Assembly: GCF_000722695.1 (NCBI RefSeq) | Contig: NZ_JPFU01000013.1 | Span: 372,001 to 436,000, forward strand | Reading direction: 5' to 3' | Origin: Streptococcus mitis | Lineage (GTDB): Bacteria > Bacillota > Bacilli > Lactobacillales > Streptococcaceae | Length of the DNA stretch: 64,000 nt | Shown here: piece after piece, positions 28,727 to 37,214 of the stretch | Numbering within the stretch: position 1 is the stretch's first letter | Layout: each line of letters begins with the position of its first letter | Program-made: the position numbers and the translations under genes | Notes under the pieces: model-generated | Told to the model about the DNA's origin: nothing | The model's database searches: none | Seen by the model: the letters and a program-made list of their open reading frames with translations, nothing else

Positions 28727-28967
28727 TACTCTTCGAAAATCAAATTCAATCCACGTCAGCTTCGCCTTGCCGTAGATATATGTAACTGACTTCGTCAGTT
28801 CTATCCATAACCTCAAAACAATGTTTTGAGCTGACTTCGTCAGTTCTATCCACAACCTCAAAACAGTGTTTTGAGCTGACTCCGTCAGTCTTATCTACAA
28901 CCTCAAAGCAGTGCTTTAAGCAGCCTGCGGCTAGCTTCCTAGTTTGCTCTTTGATTTTCATTGAGTA
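28727..28967 (+). repeat. Long BOX element: boxA, three boxB units, boxC
   Basis: 241 bp from TACTCTTCGAAAATC to TTTTCATTGAGTA. Inside are three ~45-bp boxB copies, each with GACTTCGTCAGT-type and CAAAACA-TGTTTTG-type hairpins, with small differences between copies. It sits in the leader of tenA, between riboswitch terminator and gene. Confidence 0.92.
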
Positions 28968-28995
28968 TAAACAAGCCTATCCAGTTTTATATAAA

Positions 28996-29029
28996 CAAAA
29001 AACTCCAATTACAATCAAGAATTAGAGTT
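28996..29029 (-). terminator. Riboswitch expression-platform terminator before tenA copy 2
   Basis: AACTCTAATT/AATTGGAGTT stem with a T-tract on the minus strand, a near copy of the terminator at 26122-26155. Confidence 0.78.
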
Positions 29030-29077
29030 GACTTACAAGATTAGATCGTTCATTTCGCCATACGAAAAAAACTGTTC

Positions 29078-29148
29078 ACATTTCCCTTCGCCAGTCTTAA
29101 CTGTATCAGGTTCAATGGGTATCATCTCAGCCTAAAGCACCCCAAATG
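29078..29148 (-). ncRNA. TPP riboswitch controlling tenA-thiM-thiE copy 2
   Basis: Same THI-box core as at 26202-26275 with only a few substitutions (for example CGAAG to CGAAGGG context and TGATACAG for TGCTACAG). This indicates one riboswitch-terminator cassette was duplicated to head both minus-strand operons. Confidence 0.95.
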
Positions 29149-29274
29149 TCTTTATTATTTGATTACTACACCAGTATAGCAAAAAATGAAAGCCCTAGCA
29201 AGATATTTGACTGAAAAATATATTTCTATAGTTTTTGATACATTTTCCCTCATTGAAACTTTTAAAACACAAGC

Positions 29275-29298
29275 AAAAACCTCCACATCAAGTGGAGG
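29275..29298 (-). terminator. Terminator of lctO
   Basis: CCTCCAC/GTGGAGG perfect 7-bp stem followed by TTTTTG on the minus strand, shortly after the stop codon. Confidence 0.85.
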
Positions 29299-29310
29299 CA
29301 AGCTGTTTTA

Positions 29311-30447
29311 TCAATACAATTTTAAGTCACGAGGGTCAACTGGGAAGGTTGGGTTGTATGGGTTGTGACGGAGTTTGAAGTGTTTGACATCTTCAATAGT
29401 CTGAGTTCCAGACAATTGCATGACTATCTTCAATTCTGCATTCAAATGTTCAAAGACTTGACGTACACCGACACTACCACCAAGGGCCAAGCCATAGATA
29501 ACAGGGCGACCAATAGCTACCAAGTCTGCTCCTGAAGCCAAGGCTTTAAAGACGTGTTGGCCACGACGAATACCTGAGTCAAAGACAATTGGAACACGTT
29601 TGTCAACTGCTTCTGCTACTTCTTGAAGTGAGTCGAAGGCAGCTGGTCCACCGTCGATTTGACGACCACCGTGGTTGGTTACCCAGATACCAGAAGCTCC
29701 CGCAGCAAGCGAACGTTCAACGTCCTCACGGCATTGTGGTCCCTTGACATAAACAGGAAGTCCTGAGTATTCAGCGATAAATTCTACGTCGCGTGGAGAC
29801 AAGCGTTGTTTAGCTGATTTGTAAACAAAGTCCATTGATTTACCAGCACCTTCTGGCAGGTATTCTTCAACAATCGGCATGCCAACTGGGAAGACAAAAC
29901 CATTACGCTTATCCACCTCACGATTGCCCCCTACAGTAGCATCTGCCGTCAAGACAATCGCCTTATAACCTTCAGCCTTGACACGGTCCATGATATGGCG
30001 GTTGATACCGTCATCCTTACTAAAGTAAAATTGGAACCAGTGAGGTGTCCCTTGAAGGGCTTCTGTAATTTCTGGAAGGTCCACAGTAGAGTAAGAGCTA
30101 GTTGTGTAAAGAGAACCAAACTCATGCACACCACGCGCAGTTGCCACTTCCCCCTGTTCATTTGCCAATTTATGAGCCGCAACAGGCGCCATAATGATTG
30201 GTGAAGACAATTTTTCACCTGCAAATTCAATCTCTGTACTTGGATTTTCAACATTGCAAAGCGTATGCGGAACGATGAGTTTGTGGTTAAAGGCACGAAT
30301 ATTCTCACGTAAAGTGAAAGTATCTTCCGCCCCACTAGCGATATAGCCAAAGGCTGCTTTAGGAATCACTTGTTGCGCCATGGGCTCCAAATCATAGGTA
30401 TTGATGAAATCTACATGACCTTCTGCATTGCTTGTTTTGTATGACAT
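29311..30447 (-). CDS. lctO: L-lactate oxidase LctO (FMN-dependent alpha-hydroxy acid oxidase)
   Basis: Oxidises lactate with O2 to pyruvate and H2O2, returning pyruvate to SpxB and adding to peroxide output. 378 residues of the glycolate/lactate oxidase TIM-barrel family: FMN-site segments PIIMAPVAAHKLAN and FQFYFSKDDG, catalytic His/Arg in VTNHGGRQIDGGPA (near residue 252), and phosphate-binding FDSGIRRGQHVFKALASGADLVAIGRP. The ATG has an AAGGAGGG site. A cre-like sequence lies just upstream. Confidence 0.96.
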   Translation of the reverse strand: MSYKTSNAEGHVDFINTYDLEPMAQQVIPKAAFGYIASGAEDTFTLRENIRAFNHKLIVPHTLCNVENPSTEIEFAGEKLSSPIIMAPVAAHKLANEQGEVATARGVHEFGSLYTTSSYSTVDLPEITEALQGTPHWFQFYFSKDDGINRHIMDRVKAEGYKAIVLTADATVGGNREVDKRNGFVFPVGMPIVEEYLPEGAGKSMDFVYKSAKQRLSPRDVEFIAEYSGLPVYVKGPQCREDVERSLAAGASGIWVTNHGGRQIDGGPAAFDSLQEVAEAVDKRVPIVFDSGIRRGQHVFKALASGADLVAIGRPVIYGLALGGSVGVRQVFEHLNAELKIVMQLSGTQTIEDVKHFKLRHNPYNPTFPVDPRDLKLY

Positions 30448-30465
30448 AAAATGCCCTCCTTAATA

Positions 30466-30480
30466 AGTAAGCGTTTTCTT
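30466..30480 (-). promoter_or_regulatory. cre-like site upstream of lctO
   Basis: AAGAAAACGCTTACT on the minus strand agrees with the CcpA box at 13 of 15 positions. It lies 19 bp before the lctO ATG, close to the ribosome site, a position that would block elongation or initiation. Confidence 0.55.
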
Positions 30481-30662
30481 TGTATATTACAAAAATATCT
30501 TAACTCTTTTTTCAAAACTTTTCAAATACTTTGTTTGGAAATTTCAGAAAGATTCTGTCTATGATAAAAAATCCTTATAACAGCAATAAAAAATACATAT
30601 TATCCAAAGGAGATTTTAAGTGCTACAATAACTATATTATTTCTAGATGGGAGGTTCTATTT

Positions 30663-31343
30663 TTGGATTGGTCCATTGTTGAACAATATCTACCACTATA
30701 TCAAAAGGCATTTTTTCTGACCTTGCATATTGCAGTTTGGGGGATTCTGGGATCCTTTCTGCTCGGCTTAATCGTTAGTATCATCCGACATTACCGCATC
30801 CCTGTTTTGGCGCAAATAGCAACAGCCTACATTGAATTGTCACGCAACACGCCCCTTTTGATTCAACTCTTCTTTCTCTACTTTGGTCTTCCCCGAATGG
30901 GGATTGTCCTATCTTCAGAAGTCTGTGCTACTCTGGGACTGGTCTTTTTAGGAGGTTCCTATATGGCAGAATCTTTCCGAAGCGGACTGGAGGCCGTAAG
31001 TCAAACCCAGCAGGAGATTGGATTAGCCATCGGTCTGACAGCTGTACAGGTCTTTCGCTATGTGGTTCTTCCGCAAGCAACAGCGGTTGCTCTACCATCT
31101 TTTAGTGCCAATGTCATTTTCCTTATCAAGGAAACCTCCGTTTTCTCAGCAGTGGCTTTGGCCGACCTCATGTACGTCGCCAAGGACTTGATTGGACTCT
31201 ATTATGAGACAGACATTGCACTGGCCATGTTAGTAATTGCTTATCTGATTATGTTGCTGCCCATCTCACTGGTCTTTAGCTGGATAGAAAGGAGGCTCCG
31301 CCATGCAGGATTCGGGAATCCAAGTACTCTTTCAGGGAAATAA
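30663..31343 (+). CDS. Polar amino acid ABC transporter permease 1
   Basis: Inner-membrane permease of the HisM/GlnP type, 226 residues. I start it at the TTG giving MDWSIVEQYLPLYQKAFFLTLHI, which has GGGAGG eight bases upstream; a long upstream in-frame extension has no ribosome site. About five TM helices and the EAA coupling loop (QEIGLAIGLTAVQVFRYVVLPQA) are seen. It opens a four-gene operon with permease 2, ATPase and binding protein. Upstream, TGC-TACAAT (30621-30629) is a plausible extended -10. Confidence 0.88.
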   Translation: MDWSIVEQYLPLYQKAFFLTLHIAVWGILGSFLLGLIVSIIRHYRIPVLAQIATAYIELSRNTPLLIQLFFLYFGLPRMGIVLSSEVCATLGLVFLGGSYMAESFRSGLEAVSQTQQEIGLAIGLTAVQVFRYVVLPQATAVALPSFSANVIFLIKETSVFSAVALADLMYVAKDLIGLYYETDIALAMLVIAYLIMLLPISLVFSWIERRLRHAGFGNPSTLSGK

Positions 31344-31980
31344 TCTCCTGAGAATCTTACAGGGATTGGGCGTTACGATTGGCATATCCATCCTGTCTGT
31401 CCTCTTATCCATGATGTTCGGAACAGTCATGGGAATCATCATGACTTCCCATTCTAGAATCATACGATTTTTAACACGATTGTATCTGGAATTTATCCGT
31501 ATCATGCCCCAGCTGGTGTTGCTCTTCATCGTTTACTTTGGCTTGGCTCGAAACTTTAATATCAATATCTCAGGTGAGACTTCAGCTATTATCGTTTTTA
31601 CCCTCTGGGGAACAGCTGAAATGGGGGACTTGGTTCGTGGAGCCATCACTTCCCTCCCTAAGCATCAGTTTGAAAGCGGACAGGCACTCGGCTTGACCAA
31701 TGTTCAACTTTACTACCACATTATCATCCCACAAGTCTTGAGAAGACTGCTACCGCAGGCTATCAATCTTGTCACTCGGATGATTAAAACCACTTCCTTG
31801 GTTGTCTTGATTGGGGTTGTGGAAGTAACCAAGGTCGGACAACAAATCATCGATAGCAATCGCCTGACTATCCCAACTGCTTCCTTTTGGATTTATGGAA
31901 CCATTCTAGTCTTGTATTTCGCAGTCTGCTTCCCTATTTCCAAACTATCCACTCACTTAGAAAAAAATTGGAGGAACTAA
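31303..31980 (+). CDS. Polar amino acid ABC transporter permease 2
   Basis: Second HisQ/GlnP-type permease, 225 residues, starting at an ATG after AAAGGAGG that lies 41 bp inside the end of permease 1, so the two are translationally coupled. It has about five TM helices and the EAA loop FESGQALGLTNVQLYYHIIIPQVLRRLLPQ. It is expected to form a heterodimer with permease 1. Confidence 0.93.
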   Translation: MQDSGIQVLFQGNNLLRILQGLGVTIGISILSVLLSMMFGTVMGIIMTSHSRIIRFLTRLYLEFIRIMPQLVLLFIVYFGLARNFNINISGETSAIIVFTLWGTAEMGDLVRGAITSLPKHQFESGQALGLTNVQLYYHIIIPQVLRRLLPQAINLVTRMIKTTSLVVLIGVVEVTKVGQQIIDSNRLTIPTASFWIYGTILVLYFAVCFPISKLSTHLEKNWRN

Positions 31981-32739
31981 ATGTCTGAAACTATCTTAGA
32001 AATCAAGGAACTCAAAAAATCCTTCGGAGACAATCCCATCCTCCAAGGTCTTTCTCTAGATATCAAAAAAGGGGAAGTTGTAGTTATTCTAGGACCCTCT
32101 GGTTGTGGGAAAAGTACCCTCCTTCGTTGCCTCAATGGCTTAGAAAGTATTCAAGGTGGAGATATTCTTCTGGATGGTCAGTCTATCGTTGAAAATAAAA
32201 AAGACTTTCACCTAGTTCGCCAAAAGATTGGCATGGTCTTTCAAAGTTATGAACTCTTTCCCCATCTGGATGTCCTACAAAACCTCATCCTAGGCCCTAT
32301 CAAGGCTCAGGGAAGGGACAATAAGGAAGTAACTGAAGAAGCTCTGCAATTACTGGAGCGTGTCGGTTTACTAGATAAACAACATAGCTTTGCGCGCCAA
32401 TTATCTGGTGGACAGAAGCAACGGGTTGCGATTGTCCGTGCCCTGCTCATGCATCCAGAAATTATCCTATTTGATGAAGTGACCGCTTCACTGGATCCCG
32501 AAATGGTGCGCGAGGTGCTGGAACTGATCAATGACTTGGCCCAAGAAGGTCGCACAATGATTTTAGTAACCCACGAAATGCAGTTTGCCCAAGCCATTGC
32601 TGATCGCATCATCTTCCTAGACCAAGGGAAAATTGCTGAAGAAGGAACGGCTCAAGCCTTCTTTACCAATCCGCAAACCAAACGAGCACAAGAATTTTTA
32701 AACGTCTTTGACTTCAGCCAGTTTGGCTCATATCTATAA
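31981..32739 (+). CDS. Polar amino acid ABC transporter ATP-binding protein
   Basis: A 252-residue ATPase directly after permease 2 with no gap. Walker A GPSGCGKST, Q-loop VFQSYELFPHL, signature LSGGQKQRVAI, Walker B IILFDEVTASLD and H-loop VTHEM are all intact. It belongs to the GlnQ/HisP subfamily. A GGAGG site lies within the last codons of permease 2. Confidence 0.96.
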   Translation: MSETILEIKELKKSFGDNPILQGLSLDIKKGEVVVILGPSGCGKSTLLRCLNGLESIQGGDILLDGQSIVENKKDFHLVRQKIGMVFQSYELFPHLDVLQNLILGPIKAQGRDNKEVTEEALQLLERVGLLDKQHSFARQLSGGQKQRVAIVRALLMHPEIILFDEVTASLDPEMVREVLELINDLAQEGRTMILVTHEMQFAQAIADRIIFLDQGKIAEEGTAQAFFTNPQTKRAQEFLNVFDFSQFGSYL

Positions 32740-32750
32740 AGGAGATTCTT

Positions 32751-33617
32751 ATGAAACTATTCAAACCACTCTTAACTGTTTTGGCACTTGCCTTTGCCCT
32801 TATCTTTGTCACAGCTTGTAGCTCAGGTGGAAATGCTGGTCCATCATCTGGTAAAACCACTGCCAAGGCTCGTACAATCGATGAAATCAAAAAAAGCGGT
32901 GAGCTGCGAATCGCCGTATTTGGAGACAAGAAACCCTTTGGTTACGTTGACAATGATGGTTCTTACCAAGGCTACGATATCGAATTGGGTAACCAATTAG
33001 CTCAAGACCTTGGTGTAAAGGTTAAATACGTTTCCGTCGATGCTGCCAACCGTGCTGAATACTTGATTTCAAACAAGGTAGATATTACTCTTGCCAACTT
33101 TACAGTGACTGATGAACGTAAGAAACAAGTTGATTTTGCCCTTCCTTACATGAAAGTTTCACTTGGTGTCGTATCGCCTAAGACTGGTCTCATTACAGAT
33201 GTCAAACAATTGGAAGGTAAAACCTTGATTGTCACAAAAGGAACGACTGCTGAGACTTATTTTGAAAAAAATCATCCAGAAATCAAACTCCAAAAATACG
33301 ACCAATACAGTGACTCTTACCAAGCCCTTCTTGACGGACGTGGAGATGCCTTCTCTACTGACAATACGGAAGTCCTAGCTTGGGCGCTTGAAAATAAAGG
33401 ATTTGAAGTAGGAATTACTTCTCTTGGTAATCCAGATACCATCGCAGCAGCAGTTCAAAAAGGCAACCAAGAATTGCTAGACTTCATCAATAAAGATATT
33501 GAAAAATTAGGTAAGGAAAACTTCTTCCACAAGGCCTATGAAAAAACACTTCACCCAACCTACGGTGACGCTGCTAAGGCAGATGACCTTGTTGTTGAAG
33601 GTGGAAAAGTTGACTAG
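32751..33617 (+). CDS. Polar amino acid ABC transporter substrate-binding lipoprotein
   Basis: A 288-residue SBP_bac_3 lipoprotein. The signal peptide ends in FVTACSSGG with the lipidated Cys at residue 23. The mature domain begins around KARTIDEIKKSGELRIAVFGDKKPFGYVDNDGSYQGYDIELGNQLAQ, typical of glutamine/glutamate/aspartate-type binding proteins, with ITLANFTVTDERKKQVDFALPYM at the hinge. It closes the operon and ends at a strong terminator. The exact amino acid bound cannot be read from the sequence. Confidence 0.95.
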   Translation: MKLFKPLLTVLALAFALIFVTACSSGGNAGPSSGKTTAKARTIDEIKKSGELRIAVFGDKKPFGYVDNDGSYQGYDIELGNQLAQDLGVKVKYVSVDAANRAEYLISNKVDITLANFTVTDERKKQVDFALPYMKVSLGVVSPKTGLITDVKQLEGKTLIVTKGTTAETYFEKNHPEIKLQKYDQYSDSYQALLDGRGDAFSTDNTEVLAWALENKGFEVGITSLGNPDTIAAAVQKGNQELLDFINKDIEKLGKENFFHKAYEKTLHPTYGDAAKADDLVVEGGKVD

Positions 33618-33629
33618 TCATTAACTCTT

Positions 33630-33664
33630 AAAAGGGACTGGATTTTAAGCTCCAATCCCTTTTT
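33630..33664 (+). terminator. Terminator of the amino acid ABC operon
   Basis: AAAAGGGACTGGA and TCCAATCCCTTTT arms (one mismatch) with an eight-base loop and T-tract. Confidence 0.85.
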
Positions 33665-33703
33665 AAGATTTTACCTATAACATCCTGAGTCTATCTAATA
33701 TGT

Positions 33704-34351
33704 TCAATCTGAACACAGTGTACATACTTTATCGTCTATTGCATATACTTTATCACATAAGATACGAATATCCTCTTCACTATGACTAGCAATCAAAATT
33801 GTTGTTCCTTTTTCACTAGAGAGCTTTCTAAACAATGTTCTCATATTTTCTACACTTGATTTATCCAAGGCATTCATAGGTTCATCTAGTAAAAGAATAG
33901 AGGGATTCTCCATAATTGCTTGAGCAATCCCTAGCTTTTTCCTCATACCTAGCGAATAAGTTTTAACTTTCTGGTCTTTTTGCTCATATAGACCAACTAT
34001 TTTCAGTGTATCATTGATTTCCTGATTACCAACTACTCCTCGTATGCTTGCCAAATATTGTAAATTCTTAAAGCCACTATAATAATTTATAAAACCAGGT
34101 TCTTCAATCAAAGCTCCCAAATTAGCTGGAATTTTTCTCTCAGGAACAATATTTTCCCCATTGATTAACACTTCTCCATAAGACGGACTATATAAACCAG
34201 CTATTAATTTAAACAATACACTTTTCCCTGAGCCATTCGCACCAGTAATTCCTATAATTTCCCCCTGTTTACAACTAAAATTAAGGTTTTGAAAAACACA
34301 TGTTTTTTTTAATTCCAACTGAATATTTTTTAATGTAATTATTTCATTCAT
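33704..34351 (-). CDS. ABC transporter ATP-binding protein of the secreted-peptide locus
   Basis: A 215-residue ATPase of the bacitracin/lantibiotic-immunity (BcrA/LanF) type. Walker A GANGSGKSV, signature YSLGMRKKLGIAQAI, Walker B ILLLDEPMNALD and the H-loop ASHSEED are present. It overlaps the preceding membrane gene by 4 bp (ATGA). It is the last gene of a unit headed by a secreted small protein. With the three membrane genes upstream it should build one exporter or immunity pump. Confidence 0.9.
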   Translation of the reverse strand: MNEIITLKNIQLELKKTCVFQNLNFSCKQGEIIGITGANGSGKSVLFKLIAGLYSPSYGEVLINGENIVPERKIPANLGALIEEPGFINYYSGFKNLQYLASIRGVVGNQEINDTLKIVGLYEQKDQKVKTYSLGMRKKLGIAQAIMENPSILLLDEPMNALDKSSVENMRTLFRKLSSEKGTTILIASHSEEDIRILCDKVYAIDDKVCTLCSD

Positions 34352-35052
34352 TCTATAAACCTCCTCTTTTGACGAGTGAAATAGAAAATGCTTTTAAAAA
34401 GAAAGACTAAAAATAGCAACTGAAGAAATAGATCTCGTCCTATATCTCCATTTCCTCTATTCAGAATATAAAATAGATAATTGGTTCGATTCCCCACAAA
34501 TAAACTGCCAAACACTATCATGAGTAAAAAGAAGCTAACACAAGAAAAGTTCATTTGCTCATTCGCTCCTAGTATGTATAACGTAAAGCAAAGCAAGGAT
34601 AGCACACAAACATTCAAAAAATCAACTATAAACAACACTCCTATATCCCAGTTTGGTAACTGTAACATAAATTGAATCACTAGAACTTTTACCATGATTA
34701 AAACGAGTCCATAAAGAAAACAGGTCCAAATCTGATACCTAATCCAGAGCTTAATAGAAGAAAATCGAATCACTTCCGTAAAGAAATCGGATGCTCTTCT
34801 ACGATATACAACTGCTAGAAAAAATGTATGAATAATAAACCAATGAAGCAACCATATAGATAAGACTAAAAAAGAGTTTTGACTCAGATTAGGCCCTTTT
34901 AAAATTTCTATAACAAGTCTATCATTTCCTTCTAACCAATACCATAATCCTAAACAAATCAATATCCAAAAAAGAACATAACCCCAAAAGTACTTGGTAT
35001 AGATTATCTGATTCAACCTCCACATGTGACTACTTAACTTTCCCATTTCCAA
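34348..35052 (-). CDS. ABC transporter membrane subunit C (unknown family)
   Basis: A 234-residue hydrophobic protein with about six TM helices and no other motif. The start is uncertain: a TTG at 35052 sits ten bases after GGAGGAG, and an ATG two codons later (35046) would also serve. The gene begins just past the stop of the neighbouring membrane gene and overlaps the ATPase gene. By position and size it resembles LanE/LanG-type permease subunits. I do not recognise its family. Confidence 0.7.
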   Translation of the reverse strand: MEMGKLSSHMWRLNQIIYTKYFWGYVLFWILICLGLWYWLEGNDRLVIEILKGPNLSQNSFLVLSIWLLHWFIIHTFFLAVVYRRRASDFFTEVIRFSSIKLWIRYQIWTCFLYGLVLIMVKVLVIQFMLQLPNWDIGVLFIVDFLNVCVLSLLCFTLYILGANEQMNFSCVSFFLLMIVFGSLFVGNRTNYLFYILNRGNGDIGRDLFLQLLFLVFLFKSIFYFTRQKRRFIE

Positions 35053-35055
35053 CTT

Positions 35056-35807
35056 TTACACTCTCCTCCAGTTTCTATGAACAGAAAATACAGTCAATGG
35101 AATTATGATAGATAGTAATGTAAGCCAATAAATCAATGCATACGGATTGGAATTTACCATATACTGAAAAATTGGCAATAATCCAATTATCCCATTGTTC
35201 AACTGATAAATCCAGAATAAGGATTCTACAAATAAAAAAGTAAACAGAAATACTAAGCTCATGTTTGATTTTTTAAACCAAGAAAAACTGCTAATAGTAA
35301 GTAAGGATAAAAAGAAATAGTATGCTATATAAGAGAAAAAAATCCTATAAAGAAACTAGCATTGTTTGCAATACTTATACCATAAAATTCTCTTAAAAAA
35401 TCAACCTCCTTTATCTCCAAAGCGAAGCTAAAACCATTACTAAATGCAATTAGAAAAATCAATAAAAATAAAGTCGCCGTCCAAATCCCCGTACTAAGAG
35501 CTGCTAATTTGAAACTAAAACTGGTAAAGTGCTTAATTGATTTCAGACGAATGCGACACTCCAACCTATTAAAATAGTTATTCATCAAATGAAAAAAGAA
35601 TAATATATATGTGAACGGAAAGCAATATACTCCAGTCGTAATATCTTGAAGTAAGACTAAGATCCATTCTAATACATTTGGATGGATTGAATATTGGCGA
35701 CAGCGCAATAAATATACTGTACTAGATAAAACACAGGATAGCAGTAATATAAAATAAACCAATACTGCTAAGAAATCTTTTTTATAAAATTGAACAAATT
35801 GTTTCAT
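35056..35807 (-). pseudogene. ABC transporter membrane subunit B, split by a poly-T frameshift
   Basis: The first 160 codons from ATG 35807 (MKQFVQFYKKDFLAVL) give four TM helices and end prematurely after SFFIGFFSLI at 35325. A second open frame (to 35056) begins upstream of any Met in continuous hydrophobic sequence (SYIAYYFFLSLLTISSFSW) and ends SVHRNWRRV. They are one base out of register at a T7 run (35337-35343). An eighth T restores one protein of 250 residues, the size of its two sister subunits. The ATG sometimes assigned to the second part (35262) has no ribosome site. Confidence 0.8.
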
Positions 35808-36571
35808 TATACATAGTCCTCTGAATGTAGAAAAAATGTACCATACACAACCAAACAACTAACAAATAAAATAAAAGCAAGATGAGCACTAACTAAGGAA
35901 AGACTGATATCTTTCTGATATCCTAAAGCTAACGTTGTCACAGGTTCTAAGTAAGATAGCCCTAAAATAGCCCATAAAATACCCCCAACCATCATATAGG
36001 CAATTGGGATGAAAATAGCTCCTAATTTTTTCTTCACTAGCAAAGCACTAGCTAGTCCAAAAATAGAGAACACCGTTCCCCAAACTCCATACCAGAGAGT
36101 CGTCACAAGACTATAGAGCAACTGATTGGAATCAAATAATTCTTTTAAGGCACCACTATAATCTCCAATATAAATTTCCTGATAAGGAGTCACTAAAAGA
36201 TTAATTCCTAATAATAATAAATAGGGGAGAAAAAAGACTAGAAAAGAAGAAATAATTGCAGTACTACCTACAATAGCTAGATACCTCTTTTTAGAAATTC
36301 GGCACAATTGTGCTGTTAGAAAATGACTCTCAGCATCCTCTATTATCTGACTAGAATAAGGCAGTGTACAGATAAGTGCAGCTACTAGACTAATCGGTGA
36401 AAATCCTCGAATAGAAGAGGCAGCAAAAAAAATCGATAAACCTTCAATTTTATAAATACCACTGAAAGCAAGAAGATTTCCTAAAAACATGCAAAGAAGG
36501 GTCAAAAATAAAGACATATAAAATCGAGGTGATTGAACGACTCGTACAAGATTACAAATGAAAAATTCCAT
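35807..36571 (-). CDS. ABC transporter membrane subunit A (unknown family)
   Basis: A 254-residue membrane protein with about six TM helices, preceded by a strong AAGGAGGAG site. The pattern, with a soluble loop DAESHFLTAQLCRISKKRYLAIVGS between TM2 and TM3, is that of ABC-2-type permeases. Its stop overlaps the start of the next gene (TAATG). It follows the secreted-peptide gene across a strong hairpin, as expected if the peptide is made in excess. Confidence 0.75.
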   Translation of the reverse strand: MEFFICNLVRVVQSPRFYMSLFLTLLCMFLGNLLAFSGIYKIEGLSIFFAASSIRGFSPISLVAALICTLPYSSQIIEDAESHFLTAQLCRISKKRYLAIVGSTAIISSFLVFFLPYLLLLGINLLVTPYQEIYIGDYSGALKELFDSNQLLYSLVTTLWYGVWGTVFSIFGLASALLVKKKLGAIFIPIAYMMVGGILWAILGLSYLEPVTTLALGYQKDISLSLVSAHLAFILFVSCLVVYGTFFLHSEDYV

Positions 36572-36597
36572 CCTTACTCCTCCTTATAATAAAAATA

Positions 36598-36628
36598 GGG
36601 TGTAGCATTCTTTTTTCATGCTACACCC
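36598..36628 (-). terminator. Strong hairpin between secreted-peptide gene and transporter genes
   Basis: Perfect 11-bp inverted repeat GGGTGTAGCAT/ATGCTACACCC with a nine-base loop, then TATTTTTATT on the minus strand. Likely a partial terminator setting the peptide-to-transporter ratio. Confidence 0.85.
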
Positions 36629-36666
36629 ACAACCAACCATCTTTAAGGCTTACTCTGACAAGTAAG

Positions 36667-37071
36667 TTAATAAGAATCTGGACTCCAAGAACCTGAAGTA
36701 TGAATTTTTACATGATTCCCAAACTGTGGCGCCATAGCTAATCTAGTATCAGAACCAATATAATTATCACCACCTCCATTATAGTACATGACAATCCTAG
36801 AGCCAGAACTCAATTGATATACTGGAGTGATATCTGCCCCACTATAGGCGCTACGAATAGAGGTATTTAACGTTTTACCGCCACCAGTGCTGTCATTATT
36901 ATTAATTCCAGCAGAGGCGTTTTCTTTCTCAAGTTCACTAGTTGTATCCGCACCAAAACGCGGCAATGTTAAATCATAATCTCCAATCTGTCTAGCTAAG
37001 ACTGTAGGGAGAAACAAACTAAATGCAATTGTAACTACGCAAAAAAGGGAATATATTTTTCTTCTTTTCAT
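36667..37071 (-). CDS. Secreted small protein of unknown function (bacteriocin-like context; DUF2712-like C-terminus possible)
   Basis: 134 residues with a Sec signal peptide (MKRRKIYSLFCVVTIAFSLF, cleavage after PTVLA). The mature ~108 residues are polar, with no Cys: a linker rich in Asn, Gly and Ser, then PVYQLSSGSRIVMYYNGGG, DTRLAMAPQFGNHVKIHTSG and a terminal SWSPDSY. An AGGAGG site and a consensus promoter suggest high expression. It heads a unit with three membrane subunits and an ATPase. The layout matches a peptide plus dedicated export or immunity pump, or a peptide that regulates its transporter. The family name is a guess from the WSPDSY ending. Confidence 0.75.
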   Translation of the reverse strand: MKRRKIYSLFCVVTIAFSLFLPTVLARQIGDYDLTLPRFGADTTSELEKENASAGINNNDSTGGGKTLNTSIRSAYSGADITPVYQLSSGSRIVMYYNGGGDNYIGSDTRLAMAPQFGNHVKIHTSGSWSPDSY

Positions 37072-37139
37072 GACATCGTCCTCCTAAGAAGTGATAAACA
37101 AGATAGTTGATTGATCAATTTGATATATATTATATTTTC

Positions 37140-37168
37140 ATTATATCAACAAAAGAAAGCGCTGTCAA
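37140..37168 (-). promoter_or_regulatory. Consensus promoter of the secreted-peptide gene
   Basis: Minus-strand TTGACA (37163-37168), 17 bp, TATAAT (37140-37145): a perfect sigma-70-type promoter about 70 bp before the ATG. Confidence 0.88.
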
Positions 37169-37170
37169 TT

Positions 37171-37206
37171 ATTTTGTTTAAAATATTATCATATTTTAAA
37201 CAAAAT
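37171..37206. promoter_or_regulatory. Perfect 16-bp-arm palindrome adjoining the promoter (candidate operator)
   Basis: ATTTTGTTTAAAATAT, a TATC loop, and its exact complement, ending 2 bp upstream of the -35 box of the secreted-peptide promoter. It lacks GC pairs and a T-tract on the right side for a good terminator, so a protein-binding site is likelier. Confidence 0.65.
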
Positions 37207-37214
37207 GGTTAAAA

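Noticed and set aside
28770..28925. Three tandem ~45-bp repeats resembling a short CRISPR array
   Set aside because: The units are boxB copies within a BOX element, contiguous, with no unique spacers and no cas genes nearby.
28637..28961. Open frames of 70-75 codons with internal repeats (CFEVVDKTDGVSS-like)
   Set aside because: They are translations of the boxB repeats; no ribosome site and no homologue expected.
35056..35262. 68-residue membrane peptide as a separate gene
   Set aside because: No ribosome site; sequence continues smoothly into the upstream frame if one T is added, so it is the tail of the preceding subunit.
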